NCBI RefSeq assembly: GCF_000151315.2
Contig: NW_011887306.1
Coordinates: forward strand, 598,072-662,071
Direction of reading: 5' to 3'
Length of the DNA stretch: 64,000 bases
DNA from: Capsaspora owczarzaki ATCC 30864
Lineage: Eukaryota; Opisthokonta; Filasterea
Of the stretch, positions 11,076 to 21,996 are shown in pieces. The notes under the pieces were generated by a model. The model saw only the letters and a program-made list of their open reading frames with translations. It had not been told where the DNA came from and did no database searches. The number at the start of each line of letters is the position of its first letter. Position 1 is the first letter of the stretch. The position numbers were made by a program, and so were the translations under genes.

Positions 11076-14000
11076 TCATTGCATGTCGGTCGAATCGGTG
11101 TTTGAGCGGTCGACTTGGTCCGAGTGGGAATCATCGCCGTCACCGTTGCTCTGCACTTCCTCGCTTTCAGCACGCGCCAGCGGCAAACCAGATGCAGCCG
11201 AGGGCCCAAACAATCCGCCAGATCGAGGCCTCACCGAGTCGTTAATATCTTCCAAATGCTAGAGAGGAAACAAAAGAAAAAAAAAAGAAAAAAAAAAGTG
11301 AGCACCAGTTTGATCTCGCCAACCAGCACACAATGGCAGTGAAACACGCACCTTTGTTGGGCTGTCGCCAAACTCGTAGGCAAAGGTTCGAACCTTCTTG
11401 GCAGAGGCTTGCGGTAGCGGCCCTTCTGCAGCACGTCGCGAGCGGGGCGAGAGCGTCACGTACAACGACGCATCTGGCACTACGAGTCGGCGTGAAGGCG
11501 ACATGATTCTCAGCGGGATGGGCGATGCCGGAGGAATCTAAAACGAGAGCACAGAAAAACCAAACAAAAACGATAACAGAATGAATGGGCTGCTCGCATC
11601 GTCCGTGACTGACTGAAGCAACAAGTTTCCGCGTTACCTCTGTGCCGTTGGGGACAAACCGAGAAGCAAATGGCCGCAGTTGAGGCATGAAAATCTCGTT
11701 ATAAAACTTGACGATTGAACCGCGAGTGTCATGCGATCCAGAGACAGGGTCAGCTCGAGTCAAAAGAACGCCTTCATAGCTCTGCAGCACAAACAAGCAA
11801 ACCAACCAACATCAACATGTCAAAATGATTTGAACCAGCAATGATCGAGAAAAAAAAACAAAGATCTGTGGAGAGACATGCAACGAAATGCTTACACTTC
11901 GCTGGTAGTTGGGCTGCTGCTTGTAGAAATCAAGCAACGTTTTGAACGAGGTGGTCTTATCTTGCCCCACCTTGGCAATAATGAACGCGGAGCAGATGAC
12001 GAGAAGGTCGAGCGTACGATCCCGAAGCAGCAGGGGCTCCATTTGGATGGCTTCGGTCAGCACAGTCCAAACGCGCGTCTTGCTCTCCGCAGTGAGGTGC
12101 AGCTTTTCACACAGATCCGACACGCGCATGTAGCCGAGGGCGTAGACCTTTCGGACAAACAGATGCAACGCAGAATGCTTGGCGCGGCTGGGCGTGGATG
12201 GCGCAGCAAAGGTACCGCCGTTCGTTGTTGGGTGGTTGGGCGTCATGGCCGAGCTGGCAGCCAGCGTAGAAGGACGTGTTGGTGTGCCAAACTTGGCCTG
12301 GGCTGCGACCCCAGAGCGGCGAGGCGATTCAAACACCGCCATGATTGGGGTAGCCGCCTGGTAGGTGCTACGAGCGCGCTCGGTGCGAGGAGTGGCCGCA
12401 ATCGATGCCGCCGCAGCTGCAGCTGCTGAGGCATTTGTGGTGCTGCCGCTACTGCTGCGCGTGGCCATGCCCGTGCGTGGAGAGCTCGTCAAGTCCACAA
12501 CAACGCTCTTCACTGGGGTGGCGCCAAAGGCAAGGGGACCGGCTGCAGCGGCAATGGACGGATCCGCTTGAACCGCTTCCGGATGTGGCATTCCCTGCGC
12601 AGCCCGAACGGCCTCAAGCAGAGGCGAGCCAGTCTTCCATGCCAAGGTGTCGACAATGCGCTCTTCAATGCGGCCCAGGTGCTTGACAACCTCGCGCCCG
12701 AGGAAGACGCCATCGCAAACGCGCACGACTGGCTCAATCACCTTGAAAAAGTCGTACGCATGAATGTCAAACACGGTCAAAACCCAAGGGAAGAGCAGCG
12801 TTTCGGCCGGTCCGCCAAATTTGATGGAGATTTCGATGCAGCAAGCGAGCAACGACAAATGGAAGGACTCCTTTGTCATCACGTAGGTGACAAAGTCCGG
12901 GAACTTTACGCCTTCTCGCTTCCGCTCCGAGGAGACAATGAGCTTGAGACACTGAAGGTAGCGCGTCGCCGACCAACCGAAATGCCCCTGGGCAGAGTCA
13001 TCCGCGGATGTGCCTGTTCGCTCAGTGTACTTGTCGACAAAGAGGCGACCCAAGCGTTCGACCCGCGCTGCAAGGTTGGAGACGAGATTGGCAGAGCTGG
13101 GAGAGTATGCGCACAAATCCTTGAGCCCTTCGTCGTTCCGCACCAGCGCCACCGCGCTATCAACGTTGGTCGCAGGCACTTCCGATCCGACCAAAGAATT
13201 GTGGTTGCCGTTTGCGGCACCGCGAGCGTGCGCAGCTGCACCTCGCACAAGCTGGTTATGTCGCTCCATCGAGACGCGCACAGGAGTCGCAGGCACACCA
13301 GCTCCAGGGCCGCGCGTGACGGAGGCGTGGGCAGGGCTTGGCACGGCGAACATGTCACCACGCGCCCGCGTGCGCATCGACATAGGGGTGCTGTTGTTAC
13401 TGGTGGCAAACGACAACATGCGAGCGGCTGTCGTCGGGCGCAACACCGAGGACGGACCAGTGTGGTGGTGCTGATGGTGGTGAACTCGGCCAGGCGAGTC
13501 GTTGGCGTTCTCTCGCGCCTTGTCTACAATGTACATGCGCTCGTCAAACTCGCCAGAAGTCTTTTGCCAATAATCGTAGTGCTGGGACAGAATCTTGATG
13601 CGCGAGCTGAGCTCGGTCATGCAGAAGAATTGGGACAGCAACCGCTCGTACTCGTCCGATGATGCGCTCGGTGCCGCCGCTGCACTGGCCACTCCTCGCG
13701 TTCGGTAGTGCGAGGCGGACGTGACAGAGGACGTCGAGTCATTGCTGTTATCGCCGTCAATGTCCATCGGCACAGCGCCTGGTTGGCGCGATGGGCTCGA
13801 GTCGCCAAGGTTTAACGCTCGCGCCGAACGTCTGGGCGTAGAATCACCCCGCGGTGCCCCCGCAGCAGACGCAGGAGAGCCCGCTGCAACCGAAGATCGG
13901 GATGACATGGAGGTCGATGGCGAGCGCGGGATGGGTACTTCCACCAACTGCGGCATATCTTGGAAGAGCTTCAAGACCGTTCGGCGCCACTGATGGTCTT

Positions 14001-15245
14001 CGTTGTCGCCAGCAGCAGATCCCAATTCGGCCGCAATAAACGCGCGCAGCCCCGCATCAGAAATGTCTGGGAGCTCGCGTTCTATCACGAGTGCGTGGGG
14101 GAGTTGTTGGGTGAGAAATCGAGAGATGAAACACACACCCCAAAATAAAAAAACAAAATAAAATAAAAACAAGGGGGAAAAAAACAAACAGCAAAGCATA
14201 CCGAGCTCTGGTCGCCTCAATTCGTACGGCGCATTTGCAAGCAGCAAACGCAAGCAGCACTCGAGAAACTTGACCGAGTCGACGAGGTTGTCACTTGCGC
14301 TTCCGAGGCATTTCGCTAATCAATGAGACAGACGCGGTCGAGGTGAGGTGTTGCCACACAAGACCAACCACAACAACAACAAGAACAACATCATCAACAA
14401 CAAGATCAAACCCCTCGTACCTTTGACGGAAATGAACAAAAACCAGGCAAGCTTGAACAACAAGGCGGTTGCTGGTGGTTGGTTTTGCCCGCTATGGACG
14501 GAGGTGTGGGAATGCGGTGCAGACTTGGGAGACCTGGGGTCGGCCGGCTCGGCTTTGAAGATGGCCCAAAACACCCGTTCGTACTTTTGGAAAATCAAAC
14601 TGACGGTTCCGAACTTTGTCGTAATCAAGCGCGCGTGCTGAACAACCTCCTCTGCGCAATGCGCGTCCGAGACAAAGACTTCCAGCACTTCGAGAAAGTG
14701 TTTGATGCTGCAACGAGGCCGGGAAAGTGAGAACAATCAAACAAGCAAAACACACACACAAACAGACGCAAAGGTCGAGATGCAACGCTGCAAGGCAAGC
14801 ATGTGTGTCACAGATGTGGGGTACCTTGTGTTTGCAGCACGAGCCAGCTGAGACGGCGAGATGCCGTTCGAACGGACAACATTTCCACTGATGGTCGTCA
14901 GTGACCGGTGGAATCCCGAAACGTAGAGCGAACACATGATGGCATCCATAAACTAAAGTGTCATCACCAAAGATGCGCGCAGGAGAAACGAAAGAGAGGG
15001 ACTGAGTTGTCGGAAACCAAGACAAAAATCAATGAAACACAAGAGAGTAGACCTACATTGAAGGACTGGTTTTCAATCGCATCATGTGCATAAGTGTTGT
15101 TCAGGAGCTTCCAGGCATCAGCTCGTGTCGCAGAGTCAATGTTGACTGCTGAGCAGCATTGTGTAAATTCGTCGAGAAGGCGCTGCACGGGCATGGCGGC
15201 GGGTCGGTCGGACTCGGCGTCAGATGGCGCGCTTGGCGAGCTCAT
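11076..15245 (-). CDS. RBL: Retinoblastoma-family pocket protein
   Basis: Eight exons: 15245-15057, 14952-14825, 14707-14421, 14315-14202, 14081-11896, 11781-11638, 11537-11352 and 11258-11076, giving 1138 aa, the size of p130/RBL2. The N-terminal cyclin-like domain is in exons 1-4 (LYVSGFHRSLTTI; AKCLGSASDNLVDSVKFLE). Exon 5 carries the A box (FHLSLLACCIEISIKFGG), a Ser/Ala/Pro spacer and the start of the B box (LLVICSAFIIAKVG). The B box finishes in exon 6 with YEGVLLTRADPVSGS and RGSIVKFYNEIFMPQL, very close to p107/p130. A C-terminal tail with SPRSRR-type sites follows in exons 7-8. Pocket proteins bind E2F-DP and repress S-phase genes until phosphorylated by cyclin-CDK. Similarity is closer to p107/p130 than to RB1. 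It is the largest regulatory gene in the window. Confidence 0.93.
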
Positions 15246-16608
15246 GGTTGTGCGTGTTCTCAACAGACAGACGTCGAACAATACGAATCAGGATAATGAT
15301 AGTACTTGAGTGGAGCGAAGGGATGTTGTGATTTGGCTTTTTGTCTGCTCAGAACGGACAACCAAAACCAGCAAAGTCAAGCGCAAACTGTCAGCGACAC
15401 AATTGCAACACAAAGCAACAAAAGACAAAGTGTGATGAAGGCGAATTGAATTGGTTGAATTCAAAAGTCAAAAAAAAAAAAAAAAAAAATCTCAGCACAT
15501 TCACAGGTTGATGATCCACGGTAGGCGCGAGCAATCAGTCTAAGCGAAAGAATTGGGATACCGCAAAAGTTCACTAAAAATCCAGCCCAGCTAGCTTTTC
15601 AAAATGCAAAAAGAAGTCGATTTTTTTCCGAGGCGTCGGTGCGCGAAAACGAGCAGACGGATTGCACCGCAACGCACATGTAGGCGCAACAGCCAGTCAG
15701 AGCAGCATGGGCATGCAGCACTGCACTCAGAGGCGAAGGGTGCCGCTGCCCATCCAAACGCCGCCAAACGAAAAAAAAAAAAAAAAAAAAAAAAGTTTTC
15801 CCGCCAAAATCGCTTTTTTTTTTTTTTTTTTGCAGAATTCGGATTAGCCGTGTCGAGATCTAGAATGGCGAGCGAGCGTCGTGCCAGTGCCAGGAAGTGT
15901 GTGGGGAGACGAGTGCGTGGCTGAGGTCAACGGCGTCCGGTGCTACACCCACAAAGGCGCTCCCCACGCTCGACGCAACAACGGACAACGGGGGGAAAAA
16001 AAAAAGCGCGAAAAAGCGGCGAACGAACGATTGGCAAAATGTGAGAACACTCAAAAAAAAAAAAAAAAAAAATACAAAATTTGAAAAAAAAAAAAAAAAA
16101 AAAAAAGAATGAAGGACTGAAAGCGAAAAATATGAAAAAAAAAAATAGGGAAAAATAGGGAAAAAATAGGGAAAATTCAGAACCAAAATCAGAAGCTGTC
16201 AAACTTGGGTAAAACAATGAGTAAAGCTCCAAACCTGCGTGGATCGATGGGCTTGTAGATCTAGAGCGATGAGCTTGTTGATTTCCACACAACAGTCCAA
16301 TCCGCGTCCAATTTCCCACTGCTGTAGACCTACTGCACATACTGTGCTCACCAAGCATGAACGTGAATGCCAGGCATGGATCTGGACAGTGCTGAAGCGA
16401 AATGAGATTGAGGATTGTTGAGGGATTTTGTTTTTGGCAACTTGAGCAAACTGCGTGTGCTCTGAGTCGGGTGAGAGTGCGCCAACCACTTGAAGCGAGA
16501 GAGAGAGCTTGCTCCCCATCCATACAGAGCTCAAACAACGTTGAAATCGGACGTGTGTAAATTTCAAGCACACACAACACCAACAATAAAAAGAATCATG
16601 CGCACCGC
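15246..16608. other. Long intergenic region rich in homopolymer runs
   Basis: About 1.36 kb between the pocket-protein start and the 3' end of the oxygenase gene. It contains A or T runs of ~18-22 at 15470, 15772, 15814, 16052 and 16086, plus a short GGGAAAAATA-type direct repeat at 16145-16175. Open frames here (for example 15604-15924) depend on the homopolymers and show no recognisable protein. Its 5' part is probably the pocket-protein promoter. No RNA gene was identified. Confidence 0.5.
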
Positions 16609-18193
16609 TCATTCAAAGCCAACGGGCACGTCTGTGCGCACGTTCGCCGTCATTGTCCAATCGCCGGGAATATTGAATGCAATGCTGATGCGCTCATCGG
16701 AACCAGAAGTCGGCGCGACCTACAAAAGTCCAAACGGAATGGAATGAGTTTTCGAGTCACTCTTGCCCCCGCCCTCCCTTGCCAATCGCATTGCAATGAG
16801 TCGTCGTGCATTACCATGTGCGTCAGCCAACTCGGGAAGAGGATCAAGTCTCCCTCTCTGCAGAACCAAACAAACAATCCTTCAGTTCTTGGCTTGCTCT
16901 GTTGCCCCGCAACCCTCCATCCAACCCCTCAAGCCACCAAACGTCACGACCGACACATGACCAAACACCGGAATGGACATACCGTGGCTCGATGGCGATG
17001 GTGTTGTCAAACGGAGTGAGCGGCCCTCGAGGATCGGAAAAGATAATCTTGCCCGCGTTTCCGGGCATCTTTACGTAAAAGACACCAGAAAGCAGCTCGT
17101 GTGGATGCGAGTGGGGCATGTGAAAGATGCCACTGTGGTGCAAGGTTGCCCAAACCGTCATCTCCCCAGATACCGTGTTGACAAAGTCCTAGCACATTCG
17201 TGAGCGACACAAGCAAAAATAACAAACAACCACCGTTCTACAATGCGCCATACCTGTGATTCTCCCAACATCTGAAAGTAGGTGCCAACACCAGTCATGA
17301 TGAACTGCCGCAGAGCTTGGCCTTCCCGCGAGCCTTGCAGGACGTTCCAGCTGCCCTTGCGCTGCCAGTCGTAGAAGGCCTGGTTGGCGCCGTGGTCATC
17401 CGCTCCCGACGAGACCAGCTTGTCCGGGTTTTCCTTGACCAGGTTTTGGAACTGCGTGATGATGGATGCTGCCAATCGCGAGTTGAATTTCGGCACGTCG
17501 ACCTTGAAACCAGCAAGATTGACCCTAGTGCAAACAGCATTCCCAAGCGAGACAAGGAACATATCATCGCTTGAGTCAAGCTGTTGTTGTTTGTTGGTTC
17601 TTGTTTTTCTTGGTGCTCAAAGCGCCACGCTTGTTGCGATTGATTCTGAGTCAACCAGAAACTTCGACGGGAGTTTACCTGTAAATCGGAGTTGTCCATG
17701 CCATCGTCATCAGACCTCCCGCTGGCAATTGCGTTTCCGCAGCCTGGGCATTTCTGAGATTTATCTCAATGCCATTCAAATCATGAATGAGACGGGTTGC
17801 ATGAGTTGTTGCAATGGAACTGAAACAAACGCTTTGAAACACACACACACACCTCATGCGGGCCTCCAGCGACTCGAGCCAGTCAATGCTGTAATCAGGA
17901 GCACTGTGCTGCTGCATGGCGACGCGAGGATTGACTGCGTCGCATGAACTGCCGCTACCGCCGAGGCTGGTTGTTGTCGAGAATGCTTGCTGCGGCACAA
18001 TGATCAGCCCAGTGTAGATGACCAGCACGGCGTGCAGCACGACGCCAGCCGCAAGTGCCGCAATCGCAACAATGAACAGCAGAAACCACGGCGTCCCAGC
18101 TGCTGCAGCTGCTGTTCCTACGCTTTGGGTTGGCGCGGCAGCACGACTCAGACCCGAGCCTGAATTCGGCTCAGATTGGCGCTGCTCAGACAT
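16609..18193 (-). CDS. Membrane-anchored 2OG-Fe(II) oxygenase-like protein
   Basis: Six exons: 18193-17853, 17819-17679, 17524-17254, 17188-16983, 16857-16815 and 16719-16609, giving 370 aa. Near the N-terminus is one hydrophobic span (about residues 35-65; FLLFIVAIAALAAGVVLHAV), suggesting a type II membrane anchor. The C-terminal third matches the small 2OG-Fe(II) oxygenase family modelled as TIGR02466: PHSHPHELLSGVFYV (H277, H279) and FSDPRG, then LILFPSWLTHMV (H333) and RISIAFNIPGDW (R344). The last is the arginine expected to hold 2-oxoglutarate. The substrate is unknown; relatives resemble prolyl 4-hydroxylases. Exon 5 is only 43 nt, but frame and motif order need it. A Golgi or ER luminal hydroxylase is a reasonable inference only. 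Confidence 0.85.
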
Positions 18194-18584
18194 CCGGAAA
18201 ACGAGTGGGCTTTTTGCTTTGCTTCTGAATTCATCTAACGCGACACACGAATGATCGAGCGATCTTTCACTAAAGCTGTTTTCGGCTCTCTTCAGGCTTT
18301 GGGAAAGACAAGCGACTGAAAATCACTACGAATCGCAATGATTTCGAGTGGTTTTTGGACGTTGTGCTCTGTAGATGTTGTGTTTGGCAGATTGACAGCG
18401 GTAACCAACCGTTTCGGACGACCGACCTACGATAAAAACGAAAAAAAAAAAAAAAAAAAAAAGGAAAACAGGAAAAAGTCTCCAACAAGGCACAAAGTAC
18501 ATTTTGTTCGACACACAGCACACAGGCACACATAGAAAATGACGCCAATCAGAATACAAGCGTGAGCGACGAGCACAGCGACCA
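18194..18584. other. Intergenic: oxygenase upstream region
   Basis: 391 bases between the oxygenase start and the MRPL32 stop. There is a 22-A run at 18441-18462. No gene was seen. Confidence 0.5.
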
Positions 18585-19421
18585 TTACTGCTCGCCTTCT
18601 TGCTTTGCCGACGAGGGAGAAGTCGGCCGTGGCGCAGGGGCAGCTGCAGCTGCTTGAGCGACCGTGGCCTTGGCCTTGGCCGTCAGATACCCTCGCTCAA
18701 TCCATGCCTTGAGGCCGCGGCTCTTTGTGACAATATGCTTGTATAGCTCCTCTCGGCGGAATTCACGGACGGGCAGCTGGGTGGTGCGGAAGCACGCGCC
18801 GCACAACATATGAGTGTGCTTTGGCCGTCCGCAGGTCATGCACGTCGTGATTTGAGCGACTGGCTCCAGGCCCTTGTGCGTAGAACGGCGAGCCTTGCGC
18901 GCTGGGGTTGTCTTGCGCTTTGGCAGTGCCCAGAGGAAGCCCTCTCGCAGGACGTCCATGACAGACTCTGTTAGCGACGATCGCTCGTGCTCTTCTGCTG
19001 CCAACGGCGACTCGGATGATGCTGCCAGCGCAAAGTCCAGGCGATGCGGCCCGCGACCCTGCTCTTCTGCTGCTGCTGGGATGAGGTAGAGCGACGCGAG
19101 CATGCGGTCGGCGGCCTGCGCGAGTCGGCGACTGAGCGACCCCGCCACAGCCGCCATGACTGCAATGCCAGGAGTAGAAGAAGTAGAAGTAGCCTGAGGA
19201 TCTTGGGACACGGGTTGAGCGGCGGCGGGGCCTGACGTGCTTGTTGCTTGAGGCAGCGAGCTCCGTCCGCGCACAGCAGCGACGCTCACCGCAGCCGCAG
19301 CAGCAGCAGCAGCAGCAGCAGCACCGGCGCTGATCTGGAGTGGTAGTGGTGCCAAGTGCGATCCACGCGAGTAGCCAGCCGCAGCGACAGCCGAGCGCCG
19401 CAGATTCGAGCCGAGCAGCAT
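18585..19421 (-). CDS. MRPL32: Mitochondrial ribosomal protein bL32m
   Basis: A single exon from ATG 19421 to TAA 18585, 278 aa. The bL32 core starts at about residue 163 with WALPKRKTTPARKARRS, then ITTCMTCGRPK and MLCGACF. The two CxxC pairs (C193/C196 and C206/C209) form the zinc site of bL32. The first ~160 residues are Ala/Ser-rich with scattered Arg, fitting a mitochondrial targeting and maturation region; animal MRPL32 is processed by the m-AAA protease. A poly-Ala stretch near residues 32-43 comes from a GCA/GCT repeat. The tail after the zinc ribbon is longer than usual. It is divergent from MRPS10 across 164 bp, so the two mitoribosomal genes may share control. Confidence 0.93.
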   Translation of the reverse strand: MLLGSNLRRSAVAAAGYSRGSHLAPLPLQISAGAAAAAAAAAAAVSVAAVRGRSSLPQATSTSGPAAAQPVSQDPQATSTSSTPGIAVMAAVAGSLSRRLAQAADRMLASLYLIPAAAEEQGRGPHRLDFALAASSESPLAAEEHERSSLTESVMDVLREGFLWALPKRKTTPARKARRSTHKGLEPVAQITTCMTCGRPKHTHMLCGACFRTTQLPVREFRREELYKHIVTKSRGLKAWIERGYLTAKAKATVAQAAAAAPAPRPTSPSSAKQEGEQ

Positions 19422-19585
19422 CAATCCAGCGAAAAAGAGTGGAAAAAACAAATGGGGGACTGAATCGTGGATTTGTTTTGTGAGTGTTAGTAACGGGAAT
19501 TGATTGATTAAGCGCGGATTTACAAGCGGATACTCGAGCTCACACTTTTTTTTTTTTTTTTTCCTTTCAATCGTTTTCGAGCACA
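19422..19585. promoter_or_regulatory. Candidate bidirectional promoter of MRPL32 and MRPS10
   Basis: Only 164 bp separate the two start codons. A T18 tract at 19545-19562 lies just upstream of the MRPS10 ATG. No TATA box or other named motif was recognised; the promoter call rests on arrangement and function of the two genes. Confidence 0.6.
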
Positions 19586-21537
19586 ATGCTGGCTGCAGTA
19601 GTAGTGCGTCGACCCACGACTGCCGCGCAGTGCTACTCGACGCTGCTGTCATCGCCACAGCAGCTCATCCGTCGCGCTGCCGTTGCTGCTGATGCTGCTT
19701 CAGTCACTGTCGCTGTGATGGCTGGACGGTCGGGCCTCGCTGCTTCACCATGCGGAAGACGAGCGATCTCTGGATTCGCACCAGGCTCGAGCGCACGCGC
19801 GCCCACCGACCAACCGCCAGCAGCATCGGCATCGTCGAGCTCGTCTGAAGCGTCGTATGGCGGTGCGAGCGGACGGAAGAGCCGCCGGGGAGGCATCCGC
19901 AAGCTCACCTCGGCCGAGTTTGTGCGCCAGTTGACGGGACAGCCCGAGCCGCGCCACCAGGAGGACGCTCTGCTGCAGCAGGTCGACGCATTTGGCGGAC
20001 AGGTCACGAAGGCGCTAAAGCAGCTCGCAGAGGAGCCGGGCAAGACCCACCAGCGGATGAGCCGGCTGCGATTGGAGAAGCAGCAGCAGGACGTGCTCGC
20101 AAGTGAGCGCGCACTGCACGCGCAGCAGGTCGCAGACGAGTCAGGTCGAAGCGTCTATCGCCGTGCAGAGCAGATCGAGTTGCGAGGAGCGCTCGACCGT
20201 GCACGCGCGTCGGTGACCAAGCCGCGATTCGTGCGCAACTTGGCAACCCCCGGCCCCACCAACACGATCGTGCTGCCCGCAGGCATGGACATGGCTGAGG
20301 GAGTCGAGTCGCCAGCCGAGCCAGAGTTTGAGTCCTTCAAACCGCGCGAGGAGGACGCCTTGGCGTACGAGCAAAACCGGCGCAAGCACCTGGACGAGCG
20401 CATGACTGCCGATCAGGCCTGGAACCGAGCCTACTTGAAGGCGCGTGAGAATGAGCAGATTCTCTCGAGTGAACTTGTGTCCAAGTCACCGGCGCCCTCT
20501 GCGACCGCGCTGGACAAGGACAAGTTTGATGCCTTGACCCAGAAGCGCGCGTATCTCGCCGCTGGAGCCGGTACCAAGATTGTTGCGATCGAGGAAGCCA
20601 GCGGTGACAGTGGCATTGAAGCCGCTGCCACGGCTGCCGCTGCAGATGCCGTCGCCGCCTTCACCAAGAAGCTCGGCGGTGCGAACGACGTGCACGCGGT
20701 CGCCGATCATGTTGCTGCCGCGTTCGGCGACAACGCCTCTTCCACCGTCGACAGCAGCAGCAGCACCACCACCACCACCACAACGTCTGTTGTTGAAGAC
20801 GAGGACGACGGCGCGGATCCCCTTGATGCGGTCAACATGATGCAAGTCGACGACCCGCACCTGCTCAAGCTTGTCAATGAGATTTCGCGCATGCGCCAAT
20901 TGTACGCCGAAAAGCTTCCCAACCGCAACCACGAGGCTGCTGGCGAGGCGCAGTTGTTGCCGGCCATTACGATTTCGCTCAAGGGCTATGACTGGAGTGT
21001 GCTCGAGAGTTATGCGTCGTTTATTTCCATGTTTGGTGATTTTGCCGGAGGTGAGATTGCTTTTATTTTGTTGTTTGTTTGTTGTGATTGTTCAGTTCTG
21101 TTGTTGTTGCATGACTGATGGTTTTGTTGTGTGTTGCGTACTTTGAACAGCCACCACAACTGGAGTCCTCTTGTACCCTACTCACACCAAGCGTTTCGTT
21201 GTCCTCAAGTCCCCTCACATCAACAAGAAGCATCGGTGAGTGACACACCTCGAGGGGCCCTATTGCTGCGCTTGTTGGTGGCAGCTCACTTGTTTCATGC
21301 TTTCAATAATCGCCTACCGTTAGTGACATTTTCGTCCGAAACACGCATCACCGAGGCGTCCGTATTAGCAACTTGAACGAAGACACGCTTCAAAAGTTCT
21401 TGCAAATCGTTGAGCGAGAAATTCCCGCAGGTATCGAGATGCGCGTGGACCAATTCTCCTACGAAGAGCTGCGCTTCTCACCTCGAGACTGGCGCGACAA
21501 GTACGAGGCTTTGGTACAGAGTTCTGCTGCGAACTGA
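19586..21537 (+). CDS. MRPS10: Mitochondrial ribosomal protein uS10m with a very long N-terminal extension
   Basis: Exons 19586-21050, 21151-21235 and 21324-21537, 587 aa. The uS10 domain occupies about residues 455-560: ITISLKGYDWSVLESYA, YPTHTKRFVVLKSPHINKK, then DIFVRNTHHRGVRI. uS10 is a head protein of the small ribosomal subunit. The start (MLAAVVVRRPTTAAQ) looks like a mitochondrial presequence. Between it and the S10 fold are ~430 residues of charged and Ala-rich sequence absent from typical uS10m proteins (~200 aa in human). Part of this (residues ~105-290; SAEFVRQLTG, YEQNRRKHLDERMTADQAW) looks helical and coiled-coil-like. Whether this is one mature protein or a fusion that is later cleaved cannot be told from DNA. 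Confidence 0.92.
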
Positions 21538-21996
21538 GCCAATTTTACTAAATAGATATAATGTACTTTTTTTTTTCTCTCTGTCTCCTCTCTGCTCTGG
21601 TTTTTCTGTTGATACACTCGGAGACGACTGAATAGCGAAAAATTGCGAAAGTTCAGTTCAGTTCAGCTCACTCGCCAACCCATCGCCCCCAGCATCTGGG
21701 CAACACTGCTGCATGACAAAGGAGAAGAATTTGAGACTTGTGTGCCTGTTTGTGACGGGATGGTCCATTGCGACAACAATGGGATTGAAACTCGAACACT
21801 AGTTTGGGTTTGCAGCGACGAGAAAAAAAAAATGGGCGTTCAATCACGACGTCGACATTGAGCGCGATACAACATCAAAACAAGGGCAAGGAAAACAAGC
21901 ATGGACGACTGTGCAACGAGAATGCAATGCAAAGATGAATGAGAAAAGACCAGCAAGACGGGCCGTGTCGAACGGCCTTTCATGAATGTGCAGCTT
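21538..21996. other. Intergenic between convergent MRPS10 and myotrophin
   Basis: 459 bases of 3' flank from two genes. It includes a short TTCAG direct repeat at 21654-21667. No gene was recognised. Confidence 0.5.

Noticed and set aside
12568-13662. 364-codon open frame on the plus strand
   Set aside because: Antisense of the pocket-protein spacer and A box, which are conserved.
15604-15924. 106-codon plus-strand frame
   Set aside because: It crosses poly-A and poly-T runs and has no recognisable protein sequence.
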